Shown here piece by piece: positions 56,457 through 64,000 of a DNA stretch of 64,000 nt. This DNA comes from Linyphia triangularis (Eukaryota; Arthropoda; Arachnida; Araneae; Linyphiidae): the NCBI GenBank assembly GCA_963978545.1, contig OZ021729.1:92782466-92846465 (forward strand). The letters run 5' to 3'. Made by a program: the position numbers and the translations under genes. The notes beneath the pieces are model-generated. The model made no database searches, was not told the DNA's origin, and saw nothing but the letters and a program-made list of their open reading frames with translations. The first letter of the stretch is position 1; every line of letters begins with the position of its first letter.

Positions 56457-56901
56457 TTCCTGATGCGTTTGAAGCCAAGTTCAGAACAAGTGACGTTACA
56501 TTAGCTTCGAGCCGAAAGAGTAGTTTTTTCCGCCTATATAAACTCAGGTTGCAAATTAAAAAGAAAGAAAAAGCGCAGTGAGCAGAAATTTTTTCGTTTA
56601 TGGCCTTTTAGAAACATTTAGAATTGAATAAAAAAAATGTGGGAATTGTCCATTCTGATTAAATTAATGTCAAGTTTATAATAACTAGACTAAAAAAAAT
56701 ACATTATGGCACTGAACAAGAGTACTGAACAGAATATTGGTAGTTACACTATAATTCAACAATTTTGAGCATTTCCAAAATTCCTAGGCCTAATGGGAAC
56801 ATCCTGTCATATTATTGATACAAATTGCCTCTTGTATGAACTCCAGATATTTCCTTTGATGCCCCCAACCTTGCTTACAAGAATTCTTGACTGCGTGTAG
56901 A

Positions 56902-57064
56902 TTGGTTGTTTTCAGATTATCTGGCACCGTCAACAACACGAGGGCTATAATGAGCCGAAACATTCGTCATTAGACAAGCCAACATACATTTACAAACACC
57001 CATGCCTTACACGGGACTCGCAACCTCGCGGTCTAGAAGCTAGCCACTATACCGTTTGGTCGGC
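56902..57064 (-). mobile_element. SINE1
   Basis: Flanked by the exact 14-bp duplication TGACTGCGTGTAGA (56888-56901 and 57065-57078). The head lacks part of the box A region (AGAAGCTAGCCACTATACC). Confidence 0.9.
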
Positions 57065-57817
57065 TGACTGCGTGTAGAGATATTGGATTAGAACGTGGAA
57101 ATTTCATGGCAAGATTTTCCTACACTTAAGCAATTGATATGTTACATAAAATATAAAATTGTTTTTTGTTACTTTATGACGTGAACAGGAGGGACATATA
57201 CTTGCTGTATATTTGTACGAGAGTTGCTACTTAAATTTCTGGCCTTGGCAACAGTAAGTGTTGCCAAGCAACAGCTGACGTTTGCAAACGATAATTTTAT
57301 ATTCTTAACCATAATTTCCTTATAAATTTTTTTCATTTTAACTTCATTTGTGTTGTTTACTGTAAATTGAAAATTTCATTTTGAACAAAAAATGGAATTG
57401 ATTTTTTTCATAACTTTCGGATATCAAGTCAAGAGTGCTTTGATGAACTTTACAGCGATAAAGCAACACTGTAAAAAACTGGTATAACGAAGTAAATCGT
57501 GTCCGACGTTTGTTCTAGGATGAATTCCGTGAAGGTCATACAAAATCGGTTGTTGTGCCAGAAAATATCAATGCTGTGCATAAACTGATAAAGCAAGATC
57601 GCCATGTGACATACTATGAGATTGTTGGTATGTCAAGCATCAATACGATATTACATGAAAATTTGATCTTCAAAAAGAATTGTTCACGTAGGATCCCTCA
57701 TAATCTGACAAACGCTCAAAAGAAGGCTCGTGTCGATTGGTTCAAGGAAATGTGGAAAAAATACGGTACACAAAAGGCTGTGTATAACATCTACACATGC
57801 GACGAATCATGGATCTA

Positions 57818-58034
57818 TGTTGTATGATGAAGGGGTAAAAGTGAAAGAGGCCAATTAAATGGACAGCAGGTTTATTCGTGCATTAGATAAAAATAGGTTC
57901 TTAAACCCAAACTAGGAGCGGCGACTTCCACGTCCGTTCACCTCCACTTCTCCGATCATTCTGTCTCTCTGGCGACGAAGTCGCCGCTAGGGGATTACAT
58001 TAGCAGCGCCCTCTACATCACACTGGGGATAACA
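57818..58034 (-). repeat. LTR (3' LTR in transcription order)
   Basis: 217 bp, TG...CA; contains GAATAAACCTGCTG on the minus strand as a likely poly(A) signal region. Confidence 0.9.
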
Positions 58035-58209
58035 CTCGGCCATCTTGATTGAGGAGGACCGCCGACTCATTGATATATACTAAACATGTAAATAAAGATA
58101 TTGAAAAATACAGCACAATAATAAAATTTAAACAACATTAATGTCTTGAAGATCACAACGTGTGGTTCTTAAAAATTTAAAGTCTGTGGAAAAAGTTCTT
58201 GCACAATGA

Positions 58210-58380
58210 AAAGTTTGTAGAAAGGGAAAAAAAAAAAGTCTCTCTTTAAAAAGTTTGTGTGAAAGAAAAAAAATCTTCTTTCAAAAGTCCATAAAAAGAA
58301 AAAAAAAAGTCTCTTCATTCAAAAGTTCATAAAAAGAAAAAAAAAAAAAAAGTCTCTTCTGTAAAAAGTTCTTGTAGAAG
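58210..58380. repeat. Purine-rich tandem units 3' of gag
   Basis: Four diverged units of about 45 bp built on AAAAAAGTCTCT and AAAAGTTCATAAAAAG. On the coding strand they are T/C-rich, the wrong strand for a polypurine tract. Confidence 0.65.
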
Positions 58381-58394
58381 AAAATTGAAGAAAC

Positions 58395-59567
58395 TTAAGT
58401 ATCTTCCCAGCACTTCATCATAAAGATTAATATTTTAGCTACTAAAAGTTCACGAAAAACAATCTGCATAAATCTTTGAATAGCAGACGGTGAGTTGCAT
58501 AAGTCATAAGTAGTTTCGGAAATTATTCCATCGATGTATTTTGGCTTGAAGACTGGAGTTTCAACTGGTAGGAAAAGCTTCATTTGAAAATTTGTACTTT
58601 CCATTTTCTTTGGTTTGTAAATCTTGACCTTATTCATAACAGTATTCCGTAAATTATCTTCGTTAATGTGCAAGAAATCCGCTTCGCTTAAACTCACGCT
58701 ATCCCCAATCGTAAACAGAAAAAAATTCTCTTCTGTTTGTTTCCATGCTCCACGTGTTTCAATTTGTTTACATTCTGGACCATGTGCTTCTGCTGGTTGG
58801 CTTTTTTCTAAGTCTTCTGTTACAACACACACTTCATCGAGATCTTCCAATGATCGTTCGTCTTTTCCCATGGGGACATTAAGCCCCGCCCCCATCAACG
58901 AAGAACTTATTTTTTCCGTTGGGTTATCCTTTGTATGACCTTGACACGTGTCATTTTGCGTTTCAGGAATCGGAAGGATTTGCGAAGTATTTAAAATTTC
59001 GTTATTTCTTTCAGCTGGAAAAGTGATATATTCCTCCTTTTTTAAAGCAACATAGCATTTTTTTCCCGTGTGGATTTCGAATCGGTTTTCAATCGGAAGT
59101 GGGACTAGCGTTTTTATGCTTTCGTTTACATTAGGTGGTGTTATTGAGTTAGCACAAATAATATCAGAGGGTTCTACAGTTACTGGAATTTGGATTTTGT
59201 TCTTTAAATGAGCTAGTTTTATTTTAGCATCTAACTGTGCAAGTTTAATTTTTTCGATTTCGTTTTGCTTTTCAAGCTTAATATTTTCGATTTCATTCTT
59301 AATTTTTTCGATTTCTTTTTGTTTTTCAAGCTTAATTTTTTCGATTTGCTTTTCATTAGCCTCTTGGGTTTTTCTATCCTCCTCTTGGGTTTTTCTTTCC
59401 TCTACAACTGTTGTTATTAAATCTTTAACGAAATCTGAATCTTCAACGAAAATTTCACTTTTTTCAATTAAGTTTTTTAATTTTAGAATTGTGGCACCAT
59501 CCGGTACAACGATATCTAACTCAGCGGCGACAAATACGAGATCTTGCTTTTTGATATTTTTAAACAT
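58395..59567 (-). CDS. Gag-like protein of the LTR element, 390 aa
   Basis: Intact minus frame, ATG at 59567, stop at 58395. The N-terminus (MFKNIKKQDLVFVAAELDIV, then ATILKLKNLIEKS) looks like the small helical, SAP-like head seen in some arthropod retroelement Gag proteins. Residues about 65-135 form a highly charged coiled coil of EKIK-LEKQ repeats; the middle is acidic and proline-poor. A conserved-looking block VETPVFKPKYIDGIISETTY is near the C-terminus. No CCHC knuckle, no protease motif, no pol frame follows. The head-only Gag with a long coiled coil may let the RNA be packaged by a relative's particles; this is inference. It is the longest ORF of the window and undamaged, which fits the near-identical LTRs and a recent insertion. 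Confidence 0.75.
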   Translation of the reverse strand: MFKNIKKQDLVFVAAELDIVVPDGATILKLKNLIEKSEIFVEDSDFVKDLITTVVEERKTQEEDRKTQEANEKQIEKIKLEKQKEIEKIKNEIENIKLEKQNEIEKIKLAQLDAKIKLAHLKNKIQIPVTVEPSDIICANSITPPNVNESIKTLVPLPIENRFEIHTGKKCYVALKKEEYITFPAERNNEILNTSQILPIPETQNDTCQGHTKDNPTEKISSSLMGAGLNVPMGKDERSLEDLDEVCVVTEDLEKSQPAEAHGPECKQIETRGAWKQTEENFFLFTIGDSVSLSEADFLHINEDNLRNTVMNKVKIYKPKKMESTNFQMKLFLPVETPVFKPKYIDGIISETTYDLCNSPSAIQRFMQIVFRELLVAKILIFMMKCWEDT

Positions 59568-59687
59568 AATTATAATAAGATGGATCCTACCTGCGTTTCT
59601 TGATTTTACTTCGCTTTTGGAGCTGTATCCGTTTTATGTTGTTGCTCTTTCGAAGAGTACTCATTGCTTCTGGTTTCTGGTTCGTAG

Positions 59688-60330
59688 TAGTTGGTCGATG
59701 TGGAATAACTTTGCTGACTTCGTAGAACTTCTGCTTGACGGCTGAAGTTGGTCGATGTGGAATAACTTTGCTGACTTCGTAGAACTTCTGCTTGACGGCT
59801 GAAGTGGGACTTGTTCGGCGAAGCGACAGTGTTGTGGTTGCAGGTTTGAGTTGGCTCAGGATTCTGTATTCTTGCTGTCTATGTGGAATAACGATGCTAG
59901 CTTCGTTGAACTTCTGCTTGACGGCTGAAGTGGGACTTGTTCGGCGAAGCGACAGTGTTGTAGTTGTAGGTTCGATTTGGCTCAGGATTCTGGATTCTTG
60001 CTGGCTATGTGGAATAACGATGTTAGCTTCGTTGAACTTCTGCTTGACGGCTGAAGTGGGACTTGTTCGGCGAAGCGAGTGTTATGCAGTTGTATAATGA
60101 CGACGCTGGTTGATGAGTTTTCCTTTTATTTGTAGATTCCACTGGTGGTCGCTGACTGCTGCGGTAATTCGTGAAGAGGATTTCGGTTTGACCTCTGGAT
60201 GCGTAGAAGTAAAAAAATTTTTTTCGTGAAGAGGATTTTGGTTTGACCTCTGGATGCGTAGAAGTAAAGGTTTTTTTTTTCGTGAAGAGGATTTTGGTTT
60301 GACCTCTGGATGCGTGGAAGTGCAGTTTTT
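59688..60330. repeat. Three stacked tandem arrays in the element's leader
   Basis: (1) 59688-59802: two copies of a 57-bp unit starting TTGGTCGATGTGGAATAACT. (2) About 59803-60085: 2-2.5 copies of a roughly 145-bp unit (GGGACTTGTTCGGCGAAGCG, TTGGCTCAGGATTCTG). (3) 60172-60320: three copies of about 60 bp (CGTGAAGAGGATTT.GGTTTG, ACCTCTGGATGCGT). The word CTTCTGCTTGACGGCTGAAG links arrays 1 and 2. Confidence 0.9.
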
Positions 60331-60334
60331 TAAA

Positions 60335-60448
60335 TGTTGTATGATCGCGGGTAAAAAGCACGGCGAGCCATGTTGTATGGTCGCGGGTAAAAAGCACGGC
60401 GAGACCCCATGTTGTATGGTCGCGGGTAAAAAGCACGGCGAGCCCCCA
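60335..60448 (-). repeat. Tandem LTR-end/primer-binding-site units
   Basis: Three units of 36-39 bp (starts 60335, 60371, 60410 on the plus strand). On the minus strand each reads TGGGGGCTCGCCGTGC (variants TGGGGTCTCG, TGGCTCG), TTTTTACCCGCGACC and ends CATACAACA, the last nine bases of the LTR. Each PBS-like word therefore follows an LTR-like end. Confidence 0.85.
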
Positions 60449-60665
60449 TGTTGTATGATGAAGGGGTAAAAGTGAAAGAGGCCAATTAAATGGACAGCAG
60501 GTTTATTCGTGCATTAGATAAAAATAGGTTCTTAAACCCAAACTAGGAGCGGCGACTTCCACGTCCGTTCACCTCCACTCCTCCGATCATTCTGTCTCTC
60601 TGGCGACGAAGTCGCCGCTAGGGGATTACATTAGCAGCGCCCTTTACATCACACTGGGGATAACA
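60449..60665 (-). repeat. LTR (5' LTR in transcription order)
   Basis: 217 bp, partner of 57818-58034; differs at CACTCCTCC and CCCTTTACATC. Confidence 0.9.
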
Positions 60666-61286
60666 TCTATGCATATGAGCCCGCAACAAAATAGCAATCG
60701 ACTCTATGGGTCTTCCAAGACGATCCAAATCCAACAAAAGTTGTTCGCCGTAAAAGTACATCGAAGCAAATAGTTGCATGTTTCTTCGGCAATATCGGTC
60801 ACGTGGCGACAGTGGTATTAGAGCAACACACGACGTCTAAATGGTTCATGACCATTTTTTGACAGAAGTCATTGGCAAAATTTGAAAAAAGCAGAAGAGG
60901 CGAATCATTCTTCACCACGATCACTCTTGCACATCGGATCAAATAATGGATATTTTGACAGGCCAAAACATTGAATTGATGAGTCATCTGCCGTGCAGCC
61001 CAGATTTGACACCAAATTACTTTTTTTTTTCATTCCCACACATCAAAAATAAGTTACTTGGTCAACGATTTTCGACATCCGAAGAAGCGGTTGATGCATT
61101 CAGAACGCATATTTTGGAGATACCTCGATTCGAGTGAAAAAAGAGCTTCGAAAATTGGTTCAAACGCTTGCAAAAGTGTATTGATCTTCATGGATAATAT
61201 TTTGAAGAATAATAAAACCGATTTCGATCATAAATATTTGTGTTTTTTTTTCCTTATTAGCCCAGAAATATAAATAGCAACCCTCG

Positions 61287-61597
61287 CACTGCAATATAAA
61301 CACGTTCTTAAATAGAAACTTTATTTGTCGATTCCGAATAATTAAAAGTTTTGAATGCGAAATTTTGCTTTTTCGCATTCGTACTTGAATGCATTTCTTA
61401 TTTATAAATGACATTTTTTTTTCGTTTAATAATTAATTATATTCAGACTTACATAAACTTTAATCACTTTCTACTTCATTTTTGTTTGTTTTACCTACTA
61501 ATTGTAAATTTATTTCATTTTTACGTTACATAAAATATTTTGAAATGCGAATTCACTCGCAAGTTTATTTGAGTAGTGGTTGCTAAATTGATCTCAC
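61287..61597. other. Intron sequence
   Basis: No feature recognised between the mariner end and the EB exon. Confidence 0.5.
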
Positions 61598-61738
61598 ACT
61601 TAGGAGGAGTGTTCTGACGTATTTCACATCGTTGATCGTCTGTAAGTCGGCTTCGTTCGGGACATCGACACTTGGATCGGAAACATTCGGCACCTCCGAG
61701 AGAACACTCTTCATCCGAGGAACACTTCTCACCAATAC
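61598..61738 (-). CDS. EB-module exon, first recognised
   Basis: Minus-strand exon after GTACTCAG|GTATTGG, ending AAGT|GTGAGATC; 141 bp, phase 1 at both ends. It encodes GEKCSSDEECSLGGAECFRS, then KCRCPERSRLTDDQRC: C....EC......C....C.CP.......C, an EB-type cysteine module. The donor GTGAGA was chosen because it restores the phase 1 register of all later exons; reading through instead gives a stop at 61521 and would make this a last exon, contradicting the gene order. The 6.5 kb intron to the next EB exon holds the mariner and its LTR insertion. Confidence 0.8.
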
Positions 61739-61870
61739 CTGAGTACAAAAAGAGATTAATTATTGGGGCAACGCCAAATGATTGTGTCTAAATATTAAAA
61801 TATTTAAAAATATAAAGATTAGAAATAGCATTAAACTGGTGCAAAACTGACAAATTCTAAATCAAACAAT

Positions 61871-62045
61871 GCCGACCAAACGGTATAGTGATTAGCGTGC
61901 TAGCTTCTAGACCGCGAGGTTGCGAGTCCCGTGTTAGGCATGGGTGTTTGTAAATGTATGTTGGCTTGTCTAATGACGAATGTTTAGGCGCATTATAGCC
62001 CTCGTGTTGCTGACGGCGCCAGATAATATGAATACAACCAACCAA
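61871..62045 (+). mobile_element. SINE1
   Basis: Complete copy with the exact 14-bp duplication TCTAAATCAAACAA (61856-61869 and 62046-62059). Confidence 0.9.
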
Positions 62046-62059
62046 TCTAAATCAAACAA

Positions 62060-63160
62060 AATCAACCAATTAAAAAAATGAAAAGAGATTTTCTTGTGAA
62101 TAATGCCAATGGGGGAAAATTTCTTAAAGTGTTAAAACATTCGCTTAAAATGTGCATAGCAGAAAAAAATAACTCCGCAGGTGAGGGAGCATCTTCGGCC
62201 ACCTGAAGATGTGCGACCAATTTGCATCATTTCCCTTTTCCGGGATTGCTGGATGGGCGCGAAATAAGGCTCTGAAATGAGCTCAGCTTGTCTGTGTATG
62301 GCTTGCCTAGCACAAGCTCTAATTGACACAGATATCTGTAAGGGAATCCAAAAACCTAAGTGGAACTTTTGGGGATATATTTTTGACACTTAAAAGTGTC
62401 TTTCATTAAGCATTTTATTAAAAATAAGTTACAAAACTCAGGTTTTTTTTTCAATCATCAGTCATAATTCATCTACTTAGGCCTTCAATTGAGAAAATGC
62501 TCAAAACGAAAAAGAAAAATCCCTACAGTAAAAATAATTGATTTTTCATCAAAAGATGTTTCTATGTAACTTCCCTTTGTCAATTCCATACATCTAAAGC
62601 TTTATTTTTTCGATTTCTGCAATAAAAATTCAATAAATAATTTTGGAGGGAAAATAAATTAAAAGTTTTATATCCGCCTCCAAGTCCAGTAACAAAGCGG
62701 CATATATGCAAGTGAATATTATGTTGACAGAGCTTCGACATCCTCACTGCTCAGTTTCTATTATAACTAGAGCCCTGATTTTTTTTGCCATCGTGTTGCT
62801 CCGGGTGAGTAGACGAAAAATAACAACATAATTGTTAACATTGAACATGGTTAAAAAATCCTTTGAAAATCGCCGTAGCTACCGGAATTTTGTTCTTCAG
62901 ATTCTTCTGGTTCAGACCAAAACTTTAGCCACAGCCAAACCTATTTGATCAATTTTGAATTTTTTTTTTATTATTATTCTCAGCTTGATTAGAAGAAGTG
63001 CCTTATGTATGATTTGAGGGGTGGGAGAGTTTGGATGGTCATTTAATGAGAAAGATTAATAAAAAGCAGGGTTTGACTAAAGTTAAGTTAGCAAACTCCA
63101 CAAAAAGAATTGATATCTTCCCAAAAAAACAACTAGACGTTGTAAAAAAAAACGTCAAGT
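62060..63160. other. No gene seen
   Basis: A minus frame (62132-62389, 85 codons) crosses a GC-richer patch near 62170-62260 but has no splice support. Upstream exons of the EB/LDLRa gene could be here; I did not find one. Confidence 0.4.
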
Positions 63161-63515
63161 CAGCCAAAAAAAGTTATAAAATCTAATGTTTGCCACCAAG
63201 CGGCCGCCTTTAGTTTCTTTGGGGTACTTGTACACAATGAACTAAATTGTGATTATTAGGGGGGATAACCAAAGGCAATCAGTACTTGGCTGGCTAGAGT
63301 TTTTATAGAATTAATCTCAATTCAGTGCAATGGGTGCAAAGTAGCTGAAGCAAATGAAATGAGATTAATCCGAAATAACTGTAGCCTGCCAAATACTGAT
63401 TGCCTATGATTACGCCCCCTAATAATAACAATTTAGTTTATTGTGTACAAGTACCCCAAAGAAACTAAACGCGGCCGCTTGGCGGCAAACATTAGATTTT
63501 ATAACTTTTTTGGCT
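63161..63515. mobile_element. Fold-back element with NotI-like GCGGCCGC words
   Basis: Arms of about 137 bp (63161-63298, 63380-63515) mirror each other: AGTTATAAAATCTAATGTTT, CCAAGCGGCCGC, TTTCTTTGGGGTACTTGTAC, GGCAATCAGTA.TTGGC. The loop is itself bounded by ATTAATCTCA / TGAGATTAAT. A few mismatches between the arms; no clear target duplication. Confidence 0.85.
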
Positions 63516-64000
63516 GATTTGGCGGTTTTCTTTCACAATATCCAGGTGTTGTTTTTTGGGGAGGGAGGGGGGGGGGAGGAATATTGATATTAAAGAACTG
63601 TAAATGATGTTGATATCAAATATTTACTTATCACATTTACAGGAGGCGAAGGATTCCCAGATTTTAAAATTAAGTAACTCAAAAACAAAGATCGATAGAA
63701 TAGTGAAATTAAAAGTATAGTTATTTTAAAAGCTGTAAAAATCGGATACTAAATTTTCACAGTTAGTTACAAACAATGCCAACAGGTGGATGGTGCTGTA
63801 GTACTTATGAATGCAGAGTGCTTTGAAGCTCGTAGTGATCAGTCTTCGGACAGTTCCACTGTGAAAGTAATTGATTGTAATAATTGATTTCAGAGACCAA
63901 ATTTAAAACATACTTCTAGAATTTTGCAACAACAGCGCCATCTATTGGCAACATTTGTAACTAATTTTGAAACTTTTGTTTCATATTTTTACAGCTTTCA
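63516..64000. other. No gene seen; G run
   Basis: Contains a G-rich run near 63560-63577. Nothing else recognised up to the window end. Confidence 0.5.

Larger units (their letters stand above)
57818..60665 (-). mobile_element. Gag-only LTR retrotransposon (TR-GAG-like)
   Basis: LTRs of exactly 217 bp at 57818-58034 and 60449-60665 differ at two positions that I could find. On the coding (minus) strand they begin TGTTATCCCC and end CATACAACA. Target duplication TCTA (57814-57817, 60666-60669). The LTR has AATAAA and a 13-bp hairpin (GCGGCGACTT...AAGTCGCCGC). Next to the 5' LTR lies TGGGGGCTCG, whose bases match the primer-binding site used with tRNA-Pro. The interior (2.4 kb) has one gag-like gene and no protease, RT or integrase, so it must depend on another element. 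No good polypurine tract seen. Confidence 0.85.
57540..61200 (+). pseudogene. Mariner transposase, broken
   Basis: The left part reads PENINAVHKLIKQDRHVTYY, RRIPHNLTNAQKKARVDWFK and CDESWIY, with the first catalytic Asp. There the LTR element interrupts it at 57818. On the far side AYEPATK, WVFQDDPNPTKVVRRKSTSK and ACFFGNIGHVATV continue. The second Asp (LHHD at about 60920) and third Asp (PDLTPNYF, D34D-type spacing) are still encoded, but the frame is broken several times and carries stops. The N-terminal HTH is unreadable. Inactive even without the insertion. Confidence 0.85.
57218..61286 (+). mobile_element. Mariner transposon split by an LTR element
   Basis: Inverted termini CGAGAGTTGCTACTTAAATT and, from the right, CGAGGGTTGCTATTTATATT. 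TA precedes the left end; CA instead of TA follows the right end. Without the 2852-bp insertion (element plus one TCTA copy) the transposon would be 1217 bp, a normal mariner length. Confidence 0.9.

Noticed and set aside
57818..58034. Taking the LTR hairpin GCGGCGACTT...AAGTCGCCGC as a terminator
   Set aside because: The element is eukaryotic; it has AATAAA for 3' end formation, and a hairpin terminator does not apply.
59792..60436. Repetitive frames in the LTR element leader on both strands
   Set aside because: They are translations of the tandem arrays (identical peptide repeats) in the untranslated leader.
61521..61597. Reading the first EB exon through to the stop at 61521 as a last exon
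   Set aside because: A GTGAGA donor at the end of the cysteine module restores the phase 1 register shared by all five downstream exons.

Overview
The window is animal nuclear DNA, most likely from an arthropod. It is AT-rich, sparse in genes and saturated with transposable elements. Split exons with GT/AG borders, tRNA-derived SINEs, mariner, hAT, piggyBac-like and Helitron elements and a Gypsy-type integrase all exclude a prokaryote. A chelicerate such as a spider is my guess, because large introns full of such elements would fit, but nothing here proves the order.

The clearest host gene lies on the minus strand across about 61.7 kb to 36.0 kb. Six exons read 5' to 3' as EB module (61598-61738), EB module (54969-55112), then four LDL-receptor class A (LDLRa) modules (51998-52114, 49727-49840, 44525-44650, 35993-36115). 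Every exon is a multiple of three and every junction is phase 1, so each exon is a self-contained cysteine-rich extracellular module. Both ends of the gene lie outside what I can identify. Introns of 2 to 8.4 kb are filled by mobile DNA. The last intron is about 91 % two elements: a 5.9 kb CACTGT-ended element and a 1.7 kb GTACAG-ended element.

The left half (1-35 kb) has weaker gene traces on the plus strand: terminal coding exons followed by AATAAA at 178-432 and 15581-15818, a decayed coiled-coil gene with recognisable splice sites across 9.7-13.7 kb, a short acidic exon at 26.4 kb and a stop-interrupted reading frame at 31.2 kb. I could not name these products with confidence.

Mobile DNA includes at least twelve copies of one tRNA-headed SINE (called SINE1 here), most with a 12-14 bp target duplication; a second tRNA-like SINE (SINE2) that SINE1 has invaded; three TTAA-flanked MITE families; a hAT copy with the end of its transposase (34980-35921); Helitrons; four copies of a GTACAG-ended element; a 1.12 kb repeat present twice with only two differences; several TA-flanked fold-back elements; and a mariner (57218-61286) split by a gag-only LTR retrotransposon (57818-60665). 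The LTR element has 217 bp LTRs, a TCTA target duplication, a 390-codon intact gag-like frame, no pol, and a primer-binding site repeated in tandem. It is the best candidate for something unusual.
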